Translations under genes and position numbers: made by a program
The notes under the pieces: model-generated
The model's input: only the letters and a program-made list of their open reading frames with translations
Told to the model about the DNA's origin: nothing
Databases searched by the model: none
Assembly (NCBI GenBank): GCA_964457335.1
Contig: CAYWGD010000019.1
Location: forward strand, 17,185 to 81,184
Direction of reading: 5' to 3'
Source: CAJBVW01 sp964457335
Lineage (GTDB): Bacteria; Myxococcota_A; UBA796; SXON01
Length of the DNA: 64,000 nt
In this document: positions 24,473 through 34,089 of the stretch, in pieces
Layout: every line of letters starts with the position of its first letter
How positions within the stretch are numbered: position 1 is the first letter of the stretch

Positions 24473-27439
24473 ATGCGTCGCGTCCCCCTCCTCCTGACCC
24501 TCGCACTGTTGCCCTTCGTGGCCGCGGCGGACGCCCCGCCGCGGGCCAAGATGGAGCTCGCGCTCAAGGACTACGAGATCCCGATGCGGGACTACAGCTT
24601 CCCGAGCGGGCTCCGGATCATCTTCCAGTCGGACAAGAGCCAGCCGATCGTGTCGATCACCTCCGTCGTCGACCGCGGCTCCACCTCCGACCCCCCCGGG
24701 CTGGAGGGCATCGCCCACGTGTGCGAGCACATGTGGTTCCGCTCGCAGCAGCAGGGCGCGGACGGCAAGCTCCTGCCAAAGGTCTGGGACCTCCTCCGCG
24801 AGATGGGCGCGAACCTGAACGCGTCCACGGCCGACGACTGGACCAACTACATGACGGTCGCGCCGAAGGACAAGCTCATCCCGCTCCTGCGGCTCGAGTC
24901 GCTGCGACTCAAGAGCGCCTGGGCGAACATCCCGAACGAGGTGCTCCTCACCGAGCGCGAGGTCGTCCGCAACGAGCTCCGCATGCGGTACGAGAACGGG
25001 TTCCAGGCGGCGTTCGGCTACATCTCCGTCAAGCTCTTCCCGTCGAACCACCCCTACGGCCGGGCGGCCTACGCGGGCATCGGCAGCCACGACTCGCTCA
25101 ACGCGATCACGCTGCCCGACATCAAGAAGTTCTTCCAGGACAACTACAAGCCCGAGCACACCACGATCGTCGTCGTGGGCGACTTCGAGCTCGAGGACAC
25201 GCCGAAGTTCCTCGACGAATTCGCGCTCGACCAGCTGGTCGACCCGAAGAACCCCACGGCCGAGCTCAAGCTCGTGCCGCCGCCCGTGCGCGTGTCCGGC
25301 CCCGCGGCCGAGCCGCCGCCGCCCGTGCAGCCGCTCGAGGTCAAGGGCGAGACCACCGGCCTCACGATCGAGCACGGCCCCGTCGAGAAGCCGACGCTGG
25401 TGCTCGGCTGGTCGCTCCCGGCCGGGTACCGGCCCGAAGAGAACATGATGCAGATGGCGGCCAACCAGCTGCAGTCGGCCATCTACCAGGAGCTCCGGCC
25501 CTCCTGGGACTTCACGAACACCGACTCCGAGATCACCGCGGTGGGCTGCGGCGTCCAGCCCCAGAAGGAGGCGTCGTTCGCCTACTGCGTGGTCGAGGTG
25601 CGCGACGAGAAGGACGCGAAGAACGTCGCGGGCAAGGCGCTCGACGGGCTCTACCGCGTCTGGACGACCGACGAGATGTGGCGCCGCTACCAGCAGTGGG
25701 CCTTCAGCTTCTCGAAGATGGCGTCGATGGCGTACACGCTGAGCCAGGTGGACCTGGTCTCCTCGCTCGGCGGCCGCGCGACCGGCACCGCCGCCTTCGT
25801 GCACTACACCGGCGACCCGCTCTACTACTCGCGCCAGATCGAGTGGTACAACCAGGTCGACCCGGACAAGACGCGCGCCATCGCCGAGAAGTACCTCAAC
25901 CGCAACCGCGCGGTGGGCGTGCTCATCATGCCCTACGAGGAAGGCGACATCTCCACCGACACGAGCGACGCGCAGTACCGCGGCGCACGGCGCGAGGACG
26001 TGCTCGACACCGTGCTCAGCGAGGAGCAGCTCAACCCGGAGTTCATCGCGCAGGCCGTCATCCCGCCGGACACGTCGAAGCTCCGCGAGAGCACGCTCGG
26101 CAACGGCATGAAGCTCGTGACGATGCAGCACTCGAACGCGCCGCTCGCCCAGATCGCGGTCGTGTTCGACGGCGGCTACGACAGCATGCCCACCGGCGAG
26201 ACCTACTTCGCGTCCGAGATGTGGATCCAGGAGAGCACGGTCGACGCGCTGCGCATCGTCGGCTTCCCGGGCTTCAGCATGAACCAGTGGACGACCGACT
26301 ACGAGATCGAGGCCTCGGCCGGCAACCTCACGGACGCGATGTTCGTGCTGCGTGATCGCGTCGACAACATCAAGCCGTACACCAGCGGCCGGCTCGACTG
26401 GGTGGACGCGCGGAAGGACGACATCCTCGGCTGGATGGACGAGCCGGAGGGCTGGGCCGAGTACGAGACGATGGCGCGGCTGCTCCCGGGGCACCCGGAC
26501 GGCGACTGGTACGACCACGCCGACTTCGACCGCTTCAACAAGTGGGGCGCGGACGTGGCCGGCAAGGTGTTCGCGGACTTCCTCCGGCCCGAGAACGGCC
26601 GCGTCTACGTGATCGGCAACATCGACCACGAGGAGGCCCGCCAGGCCGCCGAGCTGTACTTCGGCAGCTGGAAGGGCTGGGGCAAGAAGCCGGACGGCTG
26701 GACGAAGCCCAGCACCACGCCGGCGCCCTACCCGGAGCCGCCCGCCCGCACCGTGCTCCTGCTCGACAAGCCCACGTCCAGCCAGACGAACGTGAGCTAC
26801 TCGTGCCAGCTCGGGAAGGTCGACGAGGCGACCGGCGTGGCCGCCCAGGTGCTCGGCGACGCGCTCTCCGAGTCCACGTGGCTCGCGCTGCGCGAGCAGA
26901 CGGGCGCGTCGTACGGCGCCTACGCCGCGGGCAGCTACGACCGGGCCGGCAACGCCAGCCTGAGCATGGGTGGCCTCGTGCAGAACGACGCGTCGGCGCT
27001 CGCGGTGAAGACCTTCCTCGAGCTCGGGCAGTGGGCGAAGGACGGGAAGATCCCGAACAAGACGCTCGCCGTCGTGAAGTACGACCGCGCCCAGAAGTAC
27101 GTGCAGGGCCACCAGTCGACCGGGCAGATGATGTCGCGCATCCGCGGCACCTTCTTCTCCTTCGGCGGCGTCGAGTACTTCAAGAAGTACCCGAAGTACG
27201 TCTCGCAGGTGACGATGGACACCATCAAGCCGCTGCTCGACCGCTGCGTGGGGCACGAGGTGGTGACGGCGATCGGCCCGGTCGCCGTGATCAAGCCGAT
27301 GTTCGACAAGGCCGGCATCCCTGTCGAGGTGTTCGACTGGGAGAAGGCCCGCCTCGACTACGCGGCGAAGCACAACCTCAAGAGCGTGCTGAAGGCCGAC
27401 GAGAAGAAGAAGAAGGAAGAGGCCGCGAAGAAGAAGTAG
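24473..27439 (+). CDS. M16-family zinc metallopeptidase (two M16 modules), secreted
   Basis: 988 residues from ATG 24473, with GGAGAG eight bases upstream and a signal peptide ending VAAADA. The N-terminal module has the inverted zinc motif His82-x-x-Glu85-His86 (HVCEHMWF) and Glu163, 76 residues later, as in active M16 proteases. The second module (from about 545) begins RESTLGNGMKLVTMQHSNAP and has no zinc motif, as usual for the regulatory half. Such enzymes degrade peptides in a closed chamber. The Lys-rich C-terminus (DEKKKKEEAAKKK) is unusual. Confidence 0.92.
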   Translation: MRRVPLLLTLALLPFVAAADAPPRAKMELALKDYEIPMRDYSFPSGLRIIFQSDKSQPIVSITSVVDRGSTSDPPGLEGIAHVCEHMWFRSQQQGADGKLLPKVWDLLREMGANLNASTADDWTNYMTVAPKDKLIPLLRLESLRLKSAWANIPNEVLLTEREVVRNELRMRYENGFQAAFGYISVKLFPSNHPYGRAAYAGIGSHDSLNAITLPDIKKFFQDNYKPEHTTIVVVGDFELEDTPKFLDEFALDQLVDPKNPTAELKLVPPPVRVSGPAAEPPPPVQPLEVKGETTGLTIEHGPVEKPTLVLGWSLPAGYRPEENMMQMAANQLQSAIYQELRPSWDFTNTDSEITAVGCGVQPQKEASFAYCVVEVRDEKDAKNVAGKALDGLYRVWTTDEMWRRYQQWAFSFSKMASMAYTLSQVDLVSSLGGRATGTAAFVHYTGDPLYYSRQIEWYNQVDPDKTRAIAEKYLNRNRAVGVLIMPYEEGDISTDTSDAQYRGARREDVLDTVLSEEQLNPEFIAQAVIPPDTSKLRESTLGNGMKLVTMQHSNAPLAQIAVVFDGGYDSMPTGETYFASEMWIQESTVDALRIVGFPGFSMNQWTTDYEIEASAGNLTDAMFVLRDRVDNIKPYTSGRLDWVDARKDDILGWMDEPEGWAEYETMARLLPGHPDGDWYDHADFDRFNKWGADVAGKVFADFLRPENGRVYVIGNIDHEEARQAAELYFGSWKGWGKKPDGWTKPSTTPAPYPEPPARTVLLLDKPTSSQTNVSYSCQLGKVDEATGVAAQVLGDALSESTWLALREQTGASYGAYAAGSYDRAGNASLSMGGLVQNDASALAVKTFLELGQWAKDGKIPNKTLAVVKYDRAQKYVQGHQSTGQMMSRIRGTFFSFGGVEYFKKYPKYVSQVTMDTIKPLLDRCVGHEVVTAIGPVAVIKPMFDKAGIPVEVFDWEKARLDYAAKHNLKSVLKADEKKKKEEAAKKK

Positions 27440-27487
27440 GCGTCGGCCTCGTCGAGGGCGGGGTCATCGTCAGACGGTGACCTCGCC

Positions 27488-28297
27488 ATGACAGCCGAGG
27501 GGTACGGTTTTCGGACCATGTCCCTCGCACGCATCTCCAGCATCGGCCGCCTCGCCCTCGGCCTCGTGTTCATGGCCGTCGCCGTCGCGGTCTTCGCGGC
27601 CCTGGTGCTGCTCGCGTTGCCGAGCCGCGGCCTGAGGATCCGCATCTGCAACGTGTTCGGGCACGTCGCGGGCCGAACCTGCCTGTGGCTCGCCGGCGCC
27701 TCGGTGCCCGCGGGGATCTCCGAGTCCGTGCGAGCCGCCCACCCGGCGATCTACATCTCGAACCACACCTCGATGCTCGACATCTTCATCGGCATCTGGC
27801 TGGCGCCGATCGGCACGGTGGGGGTCGCGAAGAAGCAGGTCGTCTACTACCCCTTCTTCGGGCAGCTCTACGCGATCTCCGGGCACATCCTGCTCGACCG
27901 CGCGAACCGCAAGAACGCAGTCGAGGCGCTCGAGGACACGGCGCGGATCATCCGGAAGTACGGCATCGGCGTGTGGCTCTGGCCCGAGGGCACCCGCTCC
28001 AAGGACGGCCGGCTCCTCCCCTTCAAGAAGGGCTTCGCGCACCTCGCGATCGCCACGCGGCTCCCGATCGTGCCGGTCGTCGTGACGGGCGCGCACGGCG
28101 CGATGAAGAAGAACTCGCTGCTCATCCGCCCCACCCAGCTCGGCATCCGCGCGCTCCCGGCCATCCCGACGGACGACTGGACGCTCGACAACCTCGACGC
28201 GAAGATCGCGCAGGTCTACGCGGCCTTCGACGAGGCGCTCCCCGAGGAGCAGAAGGCGCTGCCCCTCCCCCCGCCGGAACGGGCGACGGGGAGTTGA
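27488..28297 (+). CDS. 1-acyl-sn-glycerol-3-phosphate acyltransferase (PlsC family)
   Basis: 269 residues from ATG 27488. ATG 27518 (MSLARISSIGR) is an equally plausible start. One or two membrane helices precede the acyltransferase motifs: NHTSMLD (His93-x4-Asp98), FGQLYAISGHILLDR, WPEGTRSKDG (about 165-174) and the later LPIVPVVVTGAHG. It would add the second acyl chain to lysophosphatidate at the inner membrane. It is the last rightward gene before a G7/C7 hairpin and the convergent FabH-like gene. Confidence 0.92.
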   Translation: MTAEGYGFRTMSLARISSIGRLALGLVFMAVAVAVFAALVLLALPSRGLRIRICNVFGHVAGRTCLWLAGASVPAGISESVRAAHPAIYISNHTSMLDIFIGIWLAPIGTVGVAKKQVVYYPFFGQLYAISGHILLDRANRKNAVEALEDTARIIRKYGIGVWLWPEGTRSKDGRLLPFKKGFAHLAIATRLPIVPVVVTGAHGAMKKNSLLIRPTQLGIRALPAIPTDDWTLDNLDAKIAQVYAAFDEALPEEQKALPLPPPERATGS

Positions 28298-28304
28298 CCA
28301 CGTA

Positions 28305-28343
28305 GGGGGGGCGTTGCGGGGGGGCCACCCCCCCGCCCCAAGA
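28305..28343 (-). terminator. G7/C7 hairpin element, copy C
   Basis: G7, CGTTGC, G7, CCA, C7, GCCCCAAGA between the convergent plsC and FabH-like stops. It follows the FabH-like stop directly on the minus strand. Confidence 0.55.
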
Positions 28344-28344
28344 C

Positions 28345-29367
28345 TCACCCCTCCCAGACCACCGCGACCGAGGCCATGACGAACCCGCTCGCCGCCGCGG
28401 CGAGCACGAGCTTCGCGCCCGGTCGGATGCGGCCGTGCCGGCGCAGGTGGTCGAGCGCCACCGGAACCGCGCTGGCCGCGCAGTTGCCGTAGTGGCCGTG
28501 CAGCTGCGGGAGCCGGTCCGCCGAGAGCTCCAGGCCCGCGGCGATGCCGCGGAGGACCGCGTTGCTCGGCTGGTGGCAGACGAAGACGTCGACCTCGTCG
28601 GGGCGCCAGCCGGCGCGGTCGCACACCTTCTTCAGGTGGGTCGGCAGATGCCGGGCGAGCGCGAAGATCGCGGGGCCGTCGGTGACGAAGTGGCCGTTGA
28701 CCGCCGCGCGGCAGAGGTCGTGGTGGCGGGACATGCCCTCGGCCAGCATCGCCACGACCCGCGCGCGGTCGGGCCCCGGCTCGCGGGTGAGCAGCATGGC
28801 GGTGGCGGCGTTCCCGAGGGTGAGGCCCGCGCCCAGGTACGTCACGGCGTCGGCGTCGGGGATGTCGTACTGGACGTGCCCGGCGGTCATCGTCGAGGTC
28901 ACGACGAGCGCGCGGCGGAGCTCGTCGTCCACGGCGGCGCGGGCGACCACGTCGTGCACCGCGAGGAGGCTCCCGGCGCACGCGGCGGTGACGTCGTAGG
29001 CCATCGCCCGGTCGGCCCCGAGGCGCCCGGCGACCTCGGCCGCGGTCGCCGGCTCGTAGTACTCGCGGGCGATCGAGCCGTAGATCACGAGGTCGAGGTC
29101 GGCGGCGGAGACGCCCTGGGCGGCGAGCACGTCGGTGGCGGCGGCCGCCGCGTGCCCGGCGAGCGGGGTGGGCGCCTCCTCCTCGAGGTAGCGCAGGTCC
29201 GTGCCGCACGCGCGGAACAGCGAGCGGATGCGCCGCTCGACGCGGTCCCACTCGGGGTCGGTGCCCCGGAAGCGGGCCCGCACGCGCGCCAGCATGTCGG
29301 CGTTGGTGAGGGCGCGGGCGGGGAGTCGGACCGCGGGCGCCGACAGCCAGATGTCGGGGAGCTTCAT
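28345..29367 (-). CDS. Beta-ketoacyl-ACP synthase III-like (FabH-type) thiolase-fold enzyme
   Basis: 340 residues. The FabH catalytic triad is present: Cys130 in VTAACAGSL, His265 in VFVCHQPSN and Asn295 in HYGNCAASAVPVALD. These enzymes condense an acyl-CoA with malonyl-ACP, or transfer acyl groups. Divergent FabH proteins of this kind often work in specialised lipid or polyketide pathways, so fatty-acid initiation is only one option. It starts 7 bases after the arylsulfotransferase-like gene and is probably co-transcribed with it. Confidence 0.87.
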   Translation of the reverse strand: MKLPDIWLSAPAVRLPARALTNADMLARVRARFRGTDPEWDRVERRIRSLFRACGTDLRYLEEEAPTPLAGHAAAAATDVLAAQGVSAADLDLVIYGSIAREYYEPATAAEVAGRLGADRAMAYDVTAACAGSLLAVHDVVARAAVDDELRRALVVTSTMTAGHVQYDIPDADAVTYLGAGLTLGNAATAMLLTREPGPDRARVVAMLAEGMSRHHDLCRAAVNGHFVTDGPAIFALARHLPTHLKKVCDRAGWRPDEVDVFVCHQPSNAVLRGIAAGLELSADRLPQLHGHYGNCAASAVPVALDHLRRHGRIRPGAKLVLAAAASGFVMASVAVVWEG

Positions 29368-29374
29368 CGAGAAG

Positions 29375-30763
29375 TCACGGGGCGACGCCTCCGAGCGCGT
29401 CGACGTGGTGGGTGAAGCCGATCGCGGAGCCGATGGCGAGGCTCACCTGGAACGCGATCTCGCCCTCGGGCGTCACCTCGGTGATCGTCCCGCCGCTGCC
29501 CCAGGCCACCAGCGTGTTCCCGTTGGGGAGGCGCTCGACGTCGCCGAGCAGGTAGGAGGAGATGCGCCGGTCGTAGTCGTAGGTCCAGATGGGCTCGTAG
29601 GTGCGCCCCTCCTCGTCGAGCGTGTACTCGACCGCCTCGGACCAGGCCTCCTCCGCGTCGACGTCGCCGTTGTCGAAGAGCATGAAGCCGTCGGGCGTGA
29701 GCTCCGCGGAGTGCTGCCCCACGAAGGCGCGGCCGGAGGTCTGCGTGAAGTCGCTGCCCGCGCCGCCGAGCTGCCAGAGGAGCTCGCCGGAGGTGCGGTC
29801 CACCTTCACGAAGGCGTTCTCCTTGCGGACCGAGAGGATGTACGCGCCGTCCTGGAGGTTCAGGCTGTTGCAGTGGGTCCAGTCGAGGCCCTGCGGGTAG
29901 AAGTCGTTGTCGACCTCGGGGTCGACGTCCACCGCGATGTCGTCCCACGTGGACCAGATCTCCGCGCGCGGCGTGTCCTCGGTGGCGCCCTCCGGCACCT
30001 CGACGATCGTGTCGCCCACGACGTTGCGGACGCCGCCCGTGTCCGGCTCCGTCCACTCCCGCACGTCGGCCGCGATGTACGCGAAGCCCCCCTCCGGCAG
30101 CTCCACGAAGTCGTGGTGCCCCATGACGGTGCGCGTCTCCGAGAGGACCTCGCCGTCGAGCCGCACCTTGCGGATCATGCCGACGTCGACGCTGAAGTTC
30201 AGGCTGGCGAGGTTGTAGAGCACGGCCGTGCCGTCGTCGGTGAGCCGCACCTGCGCGATGACGCTGTCGGTGGGCGCCTCCTGCCACCACACGGGCTTGC
30301 CGTCCCGCGCGTAGACGATGGCCCACGAGGGGTTCCCGAGCGAGGTGGTGATGGTGTAGCCGGGCTGGGCGAGCGCCTCGTCGTAGGCGACGGGCGTGAC
30401 CCGGGGGAGGTCGCGCGGCGCCACGCCGGTCTCGATGGTGTACACCCGGCTCGCGAGGAGCTCGCCGTCGACCTCCGACACCGCTCGCCAGTACCAGGTG
30501 GACGACGGCGGCAGGCCCGCGAGGAGCACCGCGTGATCCGTCGTGGTCGCGTCGCCGCGCACGGTGGAGAGGCCGAGGAAGCGGTCGGGGCCGTACTCCA
30601 CCCAGGAGGTGCCCGGCGCGTCCGTGGTCCAGCGGACCCAGGCCACCGTCGGGATGTCGTCCTCGAGGGCCGCCTCCGCGTCGAAGTCGCCCATGTCCAC
30701 GTGGCTGGACGTGTCGGTGCCGGGCCCGTTGCAGGCCAGGGCGAGGAGCAGCAGGGTGGGCAT
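29375..30763 (-). CDS. Arylsulfotransferase (ASST)-like lipoprotein with FnIII-like domain
   Basis: 462 residues from ATG 30763, chosen because MPTLLLLALACNG is a lipoprotein signal and GAGGA lies just upstream. The frame continues nine codons further 5'. Residues 45-120 look like a fibronectin III domain (VAWVRWTTDAPGTSWVEYG ... TWYWRAVSEVDGE). About 140-460 form a propeller with MGHHDFVELPEGGFAYI, DWTHCNSLNL, SGRAFVGQHSAELTPDG and VERLPNGNTLVAWG, the His-containing pattern of arylsulfotransferase-like proteins. Sulfate transfer between phenols is the family reaction. Activity here is unproven. Confidence 0.82.
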   Translation of the reverse strand: MPTLLLLALACNGPGTDTSSHVDMGDFDAEAALEDDIPTVAWVRWTTDAPGTSWVEYGPDRFLGLSTVRGDATTTDHAVLLAGLPPSSTWYWRAVSEVDGELLASRVYTIETGVAPRDLPRVTPVAYDEALAQPGYTITTSLGNPSWAIVYARDGKPVWWQEAPTDSVIAQVRLTDDGTAVLYNLASLNFSVDVGMIRKVRLDGEVLSETRTVMGHHDFVELPEGGFAYIAADVREWTEPDTGGVRNVVGDTIVEVPEGATEDTPRAEIWSTWDDIAVDVDPEVDNDFYPQGLDWTHCNSLNLQDGAYILSVRKENAFVKVDRTSGELLWQLGGAGSDFTQTSGRAFVGQHSAELTPDGFMLFDNGDVDAEEAWSEAVEYTLDEEGRTYEPIWTYDYDRRISSYLLGDVERLPNGNTLVAWGSGGTITEVTPEGEIAFQVSLAIGSAIGFTHHVDALGGVAP

Positions 30764-30872
30764 CGCGTCCTCGGAGGGCAGGCCCATCATAGCCCCGCCG
30801 GGTCCCCGCGGCCGCCCGGCCGGCGCCGGGGTTCGTCAGGAGATCGTCGTGCCGTCTCCCCGGCCCCCGCGA

Positions 30873-30983
30873 CTAACCCAGCATGTACCGGAGGTGTCCG
30901 AGCCAGATCATCGCGGCCACGAGGACCGCGGTGAGCAGCAGGAACGCGAGCGCACCCACGCTCGCCTCGGTCGTGTCCGTCAT
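30873..30983 (-). CDS. Possible 36-residue membrane peptide
   Basis: MTDTTEASVGALAFLLLTAV followed by more hydrophobic residues and LRYMLG would make one membrane helix. It lies between the acyl-CoA dehydrogenase and the ASST-like gene in the same direction, about 100 bases from each. The ribosome site is weak. It may be real but could be chance in GC-rich DNA. Confidence 0.35.
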   Translation of the reverse strand: MTDTTEASVGALAFLLLTAVLVAAMIWLGHLRYMLG

Positions 30984-31085
30984 CGCAGCCCCCGCATCGT
31001 TCAAGCGTTGGCACACCCGTGGCGGCCGGCGAGCGCGGGCCCGGCGGCGCCACACGGGCGCGCTGGGGGGGCGCTGGAGGCGGCG

Positions 31086-32717
31086 CTAGACGGGGGCGGT
31101 GAGCGCGGCGAGGCGGCCGGAGAGGCCCGTGTCGTCGAGCGGGTCCCAGCCGCGCGCGGTCGTGGCGAGGAGGTGCTCCACGACGACGGGGAGCAGCGGA
31201 TCCGCGCCCGCGCTCCGTCCCTCCGCGACCAGGGCCGCGGCCTGCGCGACGGGGCGCAGCTCCTCGACGAGGTCGCGCACGTGGGCGGCGGCGTCCGCGT
31301 CCGGGAGCGCGAGCAGGCGCTCCCACCGGGCCCGGCACGCGGCGAGGCGCTCGGCGACGGCGTCCCCGCCGAGGTCCGCGAGCAGCGCGAACGTCGGCTC
31401 GTGGAGTCGGAGCTTCTTCGCGTCGCGCAGGATCTGGGCGCAGAGCACGCCGTGGCCGCCCTCCCAGGCCTCGAGCACGAGGCTGTCGCGCAACAGCCGC
31501 GGGAGCACCGAGAAGTCCTCGATCGCGCCGTTGCCGCCGAGGACCTCGATGGCGTCGCGCATGCCCGCCGGGCAGGTCTGCGCGGTCCAGATCTTGTTGA
31601 GGTTCACGAGCATGCGCCACGCCGGGTCGGGCGCCACGCCCGCCGGCCGCGCCTGGGCGGCCAGCAGGAAGGAGACCGACCGCGCCGCGTAGGCCTCGAC
31701 CTTGAGCCGCGCCACCGTGCGCTGGATCGACGGGAACGCGAGGATCGGCGCCCCGAAGGCGACCCGCGCCCGCGCGTAGCCGTCCGCCTCGCGCCACGCG
31801 CGCTGCAGGAAGCCCGCCGCGCAGATGGCGTTGTAGAGCCGCGACGTGTTGAGCACGATCTCGACCGTGCGCCGGAAGTCGCCGACCGGCCAGGCCACCG
31901 CGCCGCGGAAGTCCACCTCCGCCGACGCCATCGAGCGCGTGCCGAGCTTGTACTTGAGCCGGCGGATCTCGAAGTGGTTGGGGCCGCCGTCGAGCTGCCG
32001 CGGGACCACGAACGCGCGCAGGCCGGCGGTGCCCGCCGGGGCGCCCTCGGGGCGGGCCGTGACCAGGAACAGGTGCGCGTCGATGACGGAGCAGAACCAC
32101 TTCTCGCCGTGCACCGTCCAGCCGCCCGCGGCCTCCTTCGCGACGAGCGCGTTGGCGCCCACGTCCGAGCCGCCCTGCACCTCCGTGAGGAACTGCGAGC
32201 CGTGGAAGTGGGTGTCGTAGTCGGGGTCGTAGAGCCGCTGGAGCCAGGCCGCGGGCGCGTTCGGGGCGGCCTGGAGGATCTTGATCATCCCGGCCGTGCA
32301 CGCGAGCGGGCAGCAGTGGCCGGCCTCGCCGTCCTGCGCGAGCAGGTAGGTGAGCCCGAGCGTCTCGAGCTCGCGACCCGGCGTCGCGTAGCGGGACATG
32401 ATGCCGGTCCGGTACACCGCGCGGCCGATCTGGTGGTAGTCCGGGTGGAACACCACCTGCTCGACGCGGTTGCCGTGGCCGTCCCAGCGCCGCAGGCTCG
32501 GCAGGTGCTCGTCCCGGTTGGTCTCGACCGCCCACCGGTCGATCGGCCCGGCGCACAAGGCCGCGAAGGCCGCGAGGTCGGGCGCCGCCTCGGCGAAGCC
32601 GTGGTGGCGGAGGAGGGACGCGAGGTGGGGATCGTCGTCCCACCAACTCGTGCGCGCGGCGCGCCAGGCGGCGAAGGCGGCGCGCGCGGCGGCGGGGGTC
32701 GGGGAGGGCGGTTGCAT
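31086..32717 (-). CDS. Acyl-CoA dehydrogenase, AidB-like
   Basis: 543 residues, the larger size of the AidB group. Landmarks are QFLTEVQGGSDVGAN (FAD site), VHGEKWFCSVIDAHLFLVTARP, RLKYKLGTRSMASAEVDF and the C-terminal LVLEAWEGGHGVLCAQIL, which supplies the region of the catalytic acid. The family oxidises acyl-CoA using FAD. AidB in Escherichia coli is instead linked to alkylation stress. It is a stand-alone leftward gene, divergent from the YdcF-like gene. Confidence 0.88.
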   Translation of the reverse strand: MQPPSPTPAAARAAFAAWRAARTSWWDDDPHLASLLRHHGFAEAAPDLAAFAALCAGPIDRWAVETNRDEHLPSLRRWDGHGNRVEQVVFHPDYHQIGRAVYRTGIMSRYATPGRELETLGLTYLLAQDGEAGHCCPLACTAGMIKILQAAPNAPAAWLQRLYDPDYDTHFHGSQFLTEVQGGSDVGANALVAKEAAGGWTVHGEKWFCSVIDAHLFLVTARPEGAPAGTAGLRAFVVPRQLDGGPNHFEIRRLKYKLGTRSMASAEVDFRGAVAWPVGDFRRTVEIVLNTSRLYNAICAAGFLQRAWREADGYARARVAFGAPILAFPSIQRTVARLKVEAYAARSVSFLLAAQARPAGVAPDPAWRMLVNLNKIWTAQTCPAGMRDAIEVLGGNGAIEDFSVLPRLLRDSLVLEAWEGGHGVLCAQILRDAKKLRLHEPTFALLADLGGDAVAERLAACRARWERLLALPDADAAAHVRDLVEELRPVAQAAALVAEGRSAGADPLLPVVVEHLLATTARGWDPLDDTGLSGRLAALTAPV

Positions 32718-32785
32718 CCTTCGATCCTAACTGTCGAGCGCCCCCCTTTCCTCCACGCCGCTCCCGGTGCCATCATCCGCGCCCG

Positions 32786-33382
32786 ATGCCCGCCCCGTTC
32801 GACGCCGTCCTGATCCTCGGCAAGGAGCTCCGTCGCGACCCCGAGCGTGCCCGCCGCGAGCTCCGCGCCCGGGCCGCCGCCGCCGCCGCCGCGTGGCGCG
32901 CCGGCGCCCGCTTCGTCGCCACCCTCGAGGCCCGCCTGCGCGGCCAGGACCGCTCCGGCAGCACGATCGTGGTCGAGTACCTCGCCGCGCTCGGCGTCCC
33001 GCCGGACGCCATCGTCCAGGCCGACTCCACGCGCTCGACACGCGAAGAGGCGGTCGACGGGACCGCGCTCTTCGCGTCGCGCGGCGTGCGCCGGGGCCTC
33101 GTCGTCACCGCGCGCTACCACGTCCCCCGCGCGCGGCGGCTCTTCGAGGAGGCCCACGCCCCGGCCGCCGTCCACGCGCCCGAGGCGCTCTGGCGCTGGG
33201 CCACCGACACCGAGCGCGCCTGGATCGCGGAGGGGGAGCCGTCCGCCGAGGTGATGGAGGCGGAGTGCCGCGTGGAGGCGCTGCTCTCGAACCTCGCGCG
33301 CGCGATGGCGCCGCTGCCCGCCTCGGCGCGCGCCCGGCTGGAGATCACGGCGGGGGCGTGGTTTCGCGGAGTCACGGAGTAG
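32786..33382 (+). CDS. YdcF/ElyC-like DUF218 protein
   Basis: 198 residues. VLILGKELRRDP at the start, EYLAALGVPPDAIVQADSTRSTREEA and GLVVTARYHVPRARRLFEE match the DUF218 fold, in which a conserved E-x-x-S-x-x-T-x-E region lines the pocket. There is no membrane helix, unlike ElyC. Relatives act in envelope polysaccharide or nucleotide metabolism, but the biochemical role is not settled. Confidence 0.82.
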   Translation: MPAPFDAVLILGKELRRDPERARRELRARAAAAAAAWRAGARFVATLEARLRGQDRSGSTIVVEYLAALGVPPDAIVQADSTRSTREEAVDGTALFASRGVRRGLVVTARYHVPRARRLFEEAHAPAAVHAPEALWRWATDTERAWIAEGEPSAEVMEAECRVEALLSNLARAMAPLPASARARLEITAGAWFRGVTE

Positions 33383-33470
33383 CCCCGCCCGCGAGGCGTC
33401 GAGCCTGTGAAGAATTCCCCCCGCCCGTGCCGTCGCCGTCTCGCGGCCGCCCAAGAACCGCGTCCCCCCC

Positions 33471-33513
33471 CCGGCGGGTCCTCCCTACGGGCTGCCCCCC
33501 CGCCGGACCCGGG
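33471..33513. repeat. 43-bp dispersed repeat, copy 1
   Basis: It starts CCGGCGGGTCCTCCCTACGG and matches 45857-45899 at 42 of 43 bases. Both copies are intergenic and beside a G7/C7 hairpin element. GAACCGCG precedes both. Confidence 0.7.
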
Positions 33514-33599
33514 CCGCAGGGCCGCCGCGAGCCGTCGCCGGCCCGGGCTCCGGTTTCTCCACAGGCTCTCTTCTGGGGGATTTCTTCACAGGCTCGTGG

Positions 33600-33627
33600 C
33601 GGGGGCTCCGCCCCCCCGCCCCAAGAC
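33600..33627 (-). terminator. G7/C7 hairpin element, copy D (half copy)
   Basis: CGGGGGCTCCGCCCCCCCGCCCC then AAGA, lacking the first G run and CGTTGC. It lies directly after the MOSC gene stop on the minus strand. The rest of the 245-base gap 33383-33627 holds the 43-bp repeat and no gene. Confidence 0.5.
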
Positions 33628-34089
33628 CTACCACTCCAGCACGATCGGATCGCCCTCCCGGATCACGCCGTCCGTGAGGACCTCGGCGCGCAGCCCGCCG
33701 CGGTCGACCAGCCCCCTGAGCACGCCCGGTCGCGTGAGCTTCTCCAGGTGGCGGCAGGGGTCGCAGCGCTCGACGCCACGCGCGCGCACCTCGCCGACGC
33801 GGAAGGTGCGCCCGACGAGCTCGTTCAGCGCCACGCCGCGCGTGACGAGGTTCCGGCGTGACTCCCCCGGCCCGAGCTCGATGCCGTGGTCCTTCGCGAG
33901 CGCGGCGAGGGCCTCCGCTTCGATGAGCGTGAGGTTCTCCTCCGGCTTGCCCGCGCCGAAGAGCGTGGGGGGCGCGAGGTTGTGGTCACCTTCCAGCCCG
34001 CGCCCGGCGACGGCGCGCACCTCGGCGTGACGGACGGGCCTCCCGCCCGACTCCGCGATCAGGAAGATCGCCTCGACGCGCGCGCTCAC
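33628..34089 (-). CDS. MOSC-domain protein
   Basis: 153 residues from a GTG that overlaps the glyoxalase II stop (GTGA). It follows the MOSC pattern: an N-terminal strand VEAIFLIAESGGRP, GRGLEGDHN, NLTLIEAEAL, SRRNLVTRGVALNELVG and the conserved cysteine in VERCDPCRHLEKLTRP. MOSC domains bind molybdenum cofactor or carry sulfur. Stand-alone ones are thought to detoxify or transfer sulfur. Coupling to a glutathione-thioester hydrolase is notable. Confidence 0.88.
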   Translation of the reverse strand: MSARVEAIFLIAESGGRPVRHAEVRAVAGRGLEGDHNLAPPTLFGAGKPEENLTLIEAEALAALAKDHGIELGPGESRRNLVTRGVALNELVGRTFRVGEVRARGVERCDPCRHLEKLTRPGVLRGLVDRGGLRAEVLTDGVIREGDPIVLEW